A stretch of 6,694 nt of DNA from Actinomycetes bacterium (GTDB lineage: Bacteria > Actinomycetota > Acidimicrobiia > Acidimicrobiales > Acidimicrobiaceae), in contig JAKAPB010000109.1 in assembly GCA_021823045.1 (NCBI GenBank), positions 1 through 6,694 of the forward strand, written 5' to 3'. A program made the position numbers and the translations under genes. Under the pieces are notes generated by a model. That model was not told the DNA's origin and made no database searches. It saw only the letters and a program-made list of their open reading frames with translations. This document shows, in pieces, positions 5,855 through 6,694 of this stretch; position 1 is the stretch's first letter; every line of letters begins with the position of its first letter.

Positions 5855-6593
5855 ACAGATCGATGCTATGCTTTCATCGGTCTCATTTCTGAGCTCTTTT
5901 CGCACCAAGGCTCAACCAACAAGGCTGACACCGCGCTATTTTGGTGTCGTCGGAATGTTCTTAGGGCTACTACTTGGATTGATATGGCGTATCGCCTCGT
6001 TGGTCTTTACTCCGGCAATAGCAGCCATCGTCGTAGTTGGCGCCGATATCTTACTGACTTATGGTCTTCATTATGACGCGATTGCGGATTGTGGGGACGG
6101 TTTATTTGCCCATATGAAAGCTGAGCGGCGTCTTGAAGTTATGAGACAGTCGACCATAGGTAGCTTTGGAGCCGCAGCGCTCCTACTGGTCATACTGCTC
6201 CGCATAACTTCCTTGACGACGATTAGTGCGAGTCCCGTTCTTTTAGCTGGGTTATGGGGGATATCGCGTTCATTAATGGCGATGGCGATCGGGAGGGGAA
6301 ATTATGCTCGCCCGAATGGTGGAATGGCGAGCATTTTCATCGGAGCAATGTCTAGTGGAGCCGACTTCGCAGTTCTCCTTCCAGTTGTCACACTTTCCAT
6401 TACTTTAGTGCTCATCGGAGCTGGAGCCCTTGCTGGGTCGGTAGCTCTTTTCGTTGCATCAGGGATTACCGCCTACTTTTATCGCCGTGGGGTATTACTC
6501 CTTGGCGGCTTTACCGGTGATTTAGTGGGTGGAGCTGGGATCATTTTTGAGACCGTCGCTCTATTGGTGATAACTGCTAAAGGTCTGAGATGA
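5847..6593 (+). CDS. cobS: Adenosylcobinamide-GDP ribazoletransferase (cobalamin synthase, CobS)
   Basis: CobS is the integral membrane enzyme that joins adenosylcobinamide-GDP to alpha-ribazole (or its phosphate), completing the nucleotide loop. The 248-residue product shows about six or seven hydrophobic spans (roughly residues 33-52, 54-72, 108-124, 126-148, 172-192, 194-212 and 228-244). The acidic signature is 'GLHYDAIADCGDGL' (73-86), the counterpart of 'FHLDGLADTCDG' in E. coli CobS, with Asp77, Asp81 and Asp84 retained. It is followed by 'ERRLEVMRQSTIGSFG' (93-108) and 'LGGFTGDLVGGAG' (219-231). In E. coli the second motif is 'MRDS'; here the Asp is Gln101. The ATG at 5847 has GAGAGG five bases upstream and overlaps the end of cobU. 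The stop overlaps the next gene in an ATGA arrangement. Confidence 0.93.
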   Translation: MAEQIDAMLSSVSFLSSFRTKAQPTRLTPRYFGVVGMFLGLLLGLIWRIASLVFTPAIAAIVVVGADILLTYGLHYDAIADCGDGLFAHMKAERRLEVMRQSTIGSFGAAALLLVILLRITSLTTISASPVLLAGLWGISRSLMAMAIGRGNYARPNGGMASIFIGAMSSGADFAVLLPVVTLSITLVLIGAGALAGSVALFVASGITAYFYRRGVLLLGGFTGDLVGGAGIIFETVALLVITAKGLR

Positions 6594-6694
6594 GCCGGGC
6601 GGATTGTCCATGGGAGGTGAGAGCTTCCAACCAAATGCTTGGGGCGGCGACGGGTCTGTTGCTCGACAGGATCTTGGGAGAGCCAGAGATCGGA
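6590..6694 (+). CDS. cbiB: Cobalamin biosynthesis protein CbiB/CobD, N-terminal fragment (cut by window edge)
   Basis: Only 35 codons are visible. CbiB is a membrane protein that attaches the aminopropanol (phosphate) arm to cobyric acid, giving cobinamide (phosphate), which feeds CobU. The visible N terminus contains 'GLLLDRILGEPE' (residues 22-33), matching the 'lDlllGEP' opening of the CbiB/CobD family. The ATG at 6590 overlaps the cobS stop codon (ATGA), and AAAGG lies about six bases upstream. Gene order cobU-cobS-cbiB supports the assignment. A second in-frame ATG (codon 16) is possible but lacks a well-spaced ribosome-binding site. The identification rests on a short segment plus context. 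Confidence 0.8.
   Translation, partial: MSRADCPWEVRASNQMLGAATGLLLDRILGEPEIG

Overview
The window is a divergent cobalamin (vitamin B12) biosynthesis locus. It encodes eight recognisable proteins, all of B12 enzyme families, and one cobalamin riboswitch. G+C is about half by eye. GTG and TTG starts occur, and CobO carries a 'SGKWKVGE' segment of the kind I recall from mycobacterial CobO. CobS has Gln where enterobacterial CobS has Asp in its 'MRDS' motif. These points lean towards an actinobacterium of moderate G+C, but that is an inference, not a determination.

Leftward (minus-strand) block, in order of transcription: cobO (corrinoid adenosyltransferase, 5152-4628), a 214-base gap, cobB/cbiA (cobyrinate a,c-diamide synthase, start at 4413 or more likely 4365, to 2965), cobI/cbiL (precorrin-2 C20-methyltransferase, start uncertain, stop at 2051), a 152-base gap, cobM/cbiF (precorrin-4 C11-methyltransferase, 1898-1083), and cbiD (C1-methyltransferase, 1083 to the left edge). 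cbiD begins on the last base of the cobM stop codon (TAATG) and is cut by the window edge only a few residues before its expected end.

Rightward (plus-strand) block: a cobalamin riboswitch (about 5164-5322) fills almost the whole cobO-cobU gap. It is followed by cobU (5336-5854), cobS (5847-6593, overlapping cobU by 8 bases) and the first 35 codons of cbiB/cobD (6590 to the right edge, overlapping cobS by 4 bases). These three genes are translationally coupled. They make the late steps: attachment of the aminopropanol arm (CbiB), activation of adenosylcobinamide (CobU) and joining to the lower ligand (CobS).

Together the leftward genes methylate the corrin ring (CobI, CobM, CbiD), amidate it (CobB) and adenosylate cobalt (CobO), and the rightward genes finish the nucleotide loop. 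Missing from view are cobJ/cbiH, cbiG, cobL/cbiET, cobH/cbiC, cobK/cbiJ, cobQ/cbiP and cobT, which could lie beyond either edge. CbiD points to the early-cobalt ('anaerobic') route.

I found no undescribed system. The most interesting feature is regulatory. The riboswitch has a hairpin loop that is perfectly complementary to a segment directly before the cobU ribosome-binding site, and the start of cobO lies hard against the riboswitch on the other strand, so the rightward promoter should lie inside cobO. No mobile element, tRNA, rRNA, CRISPR array or convincing terminator was seen.
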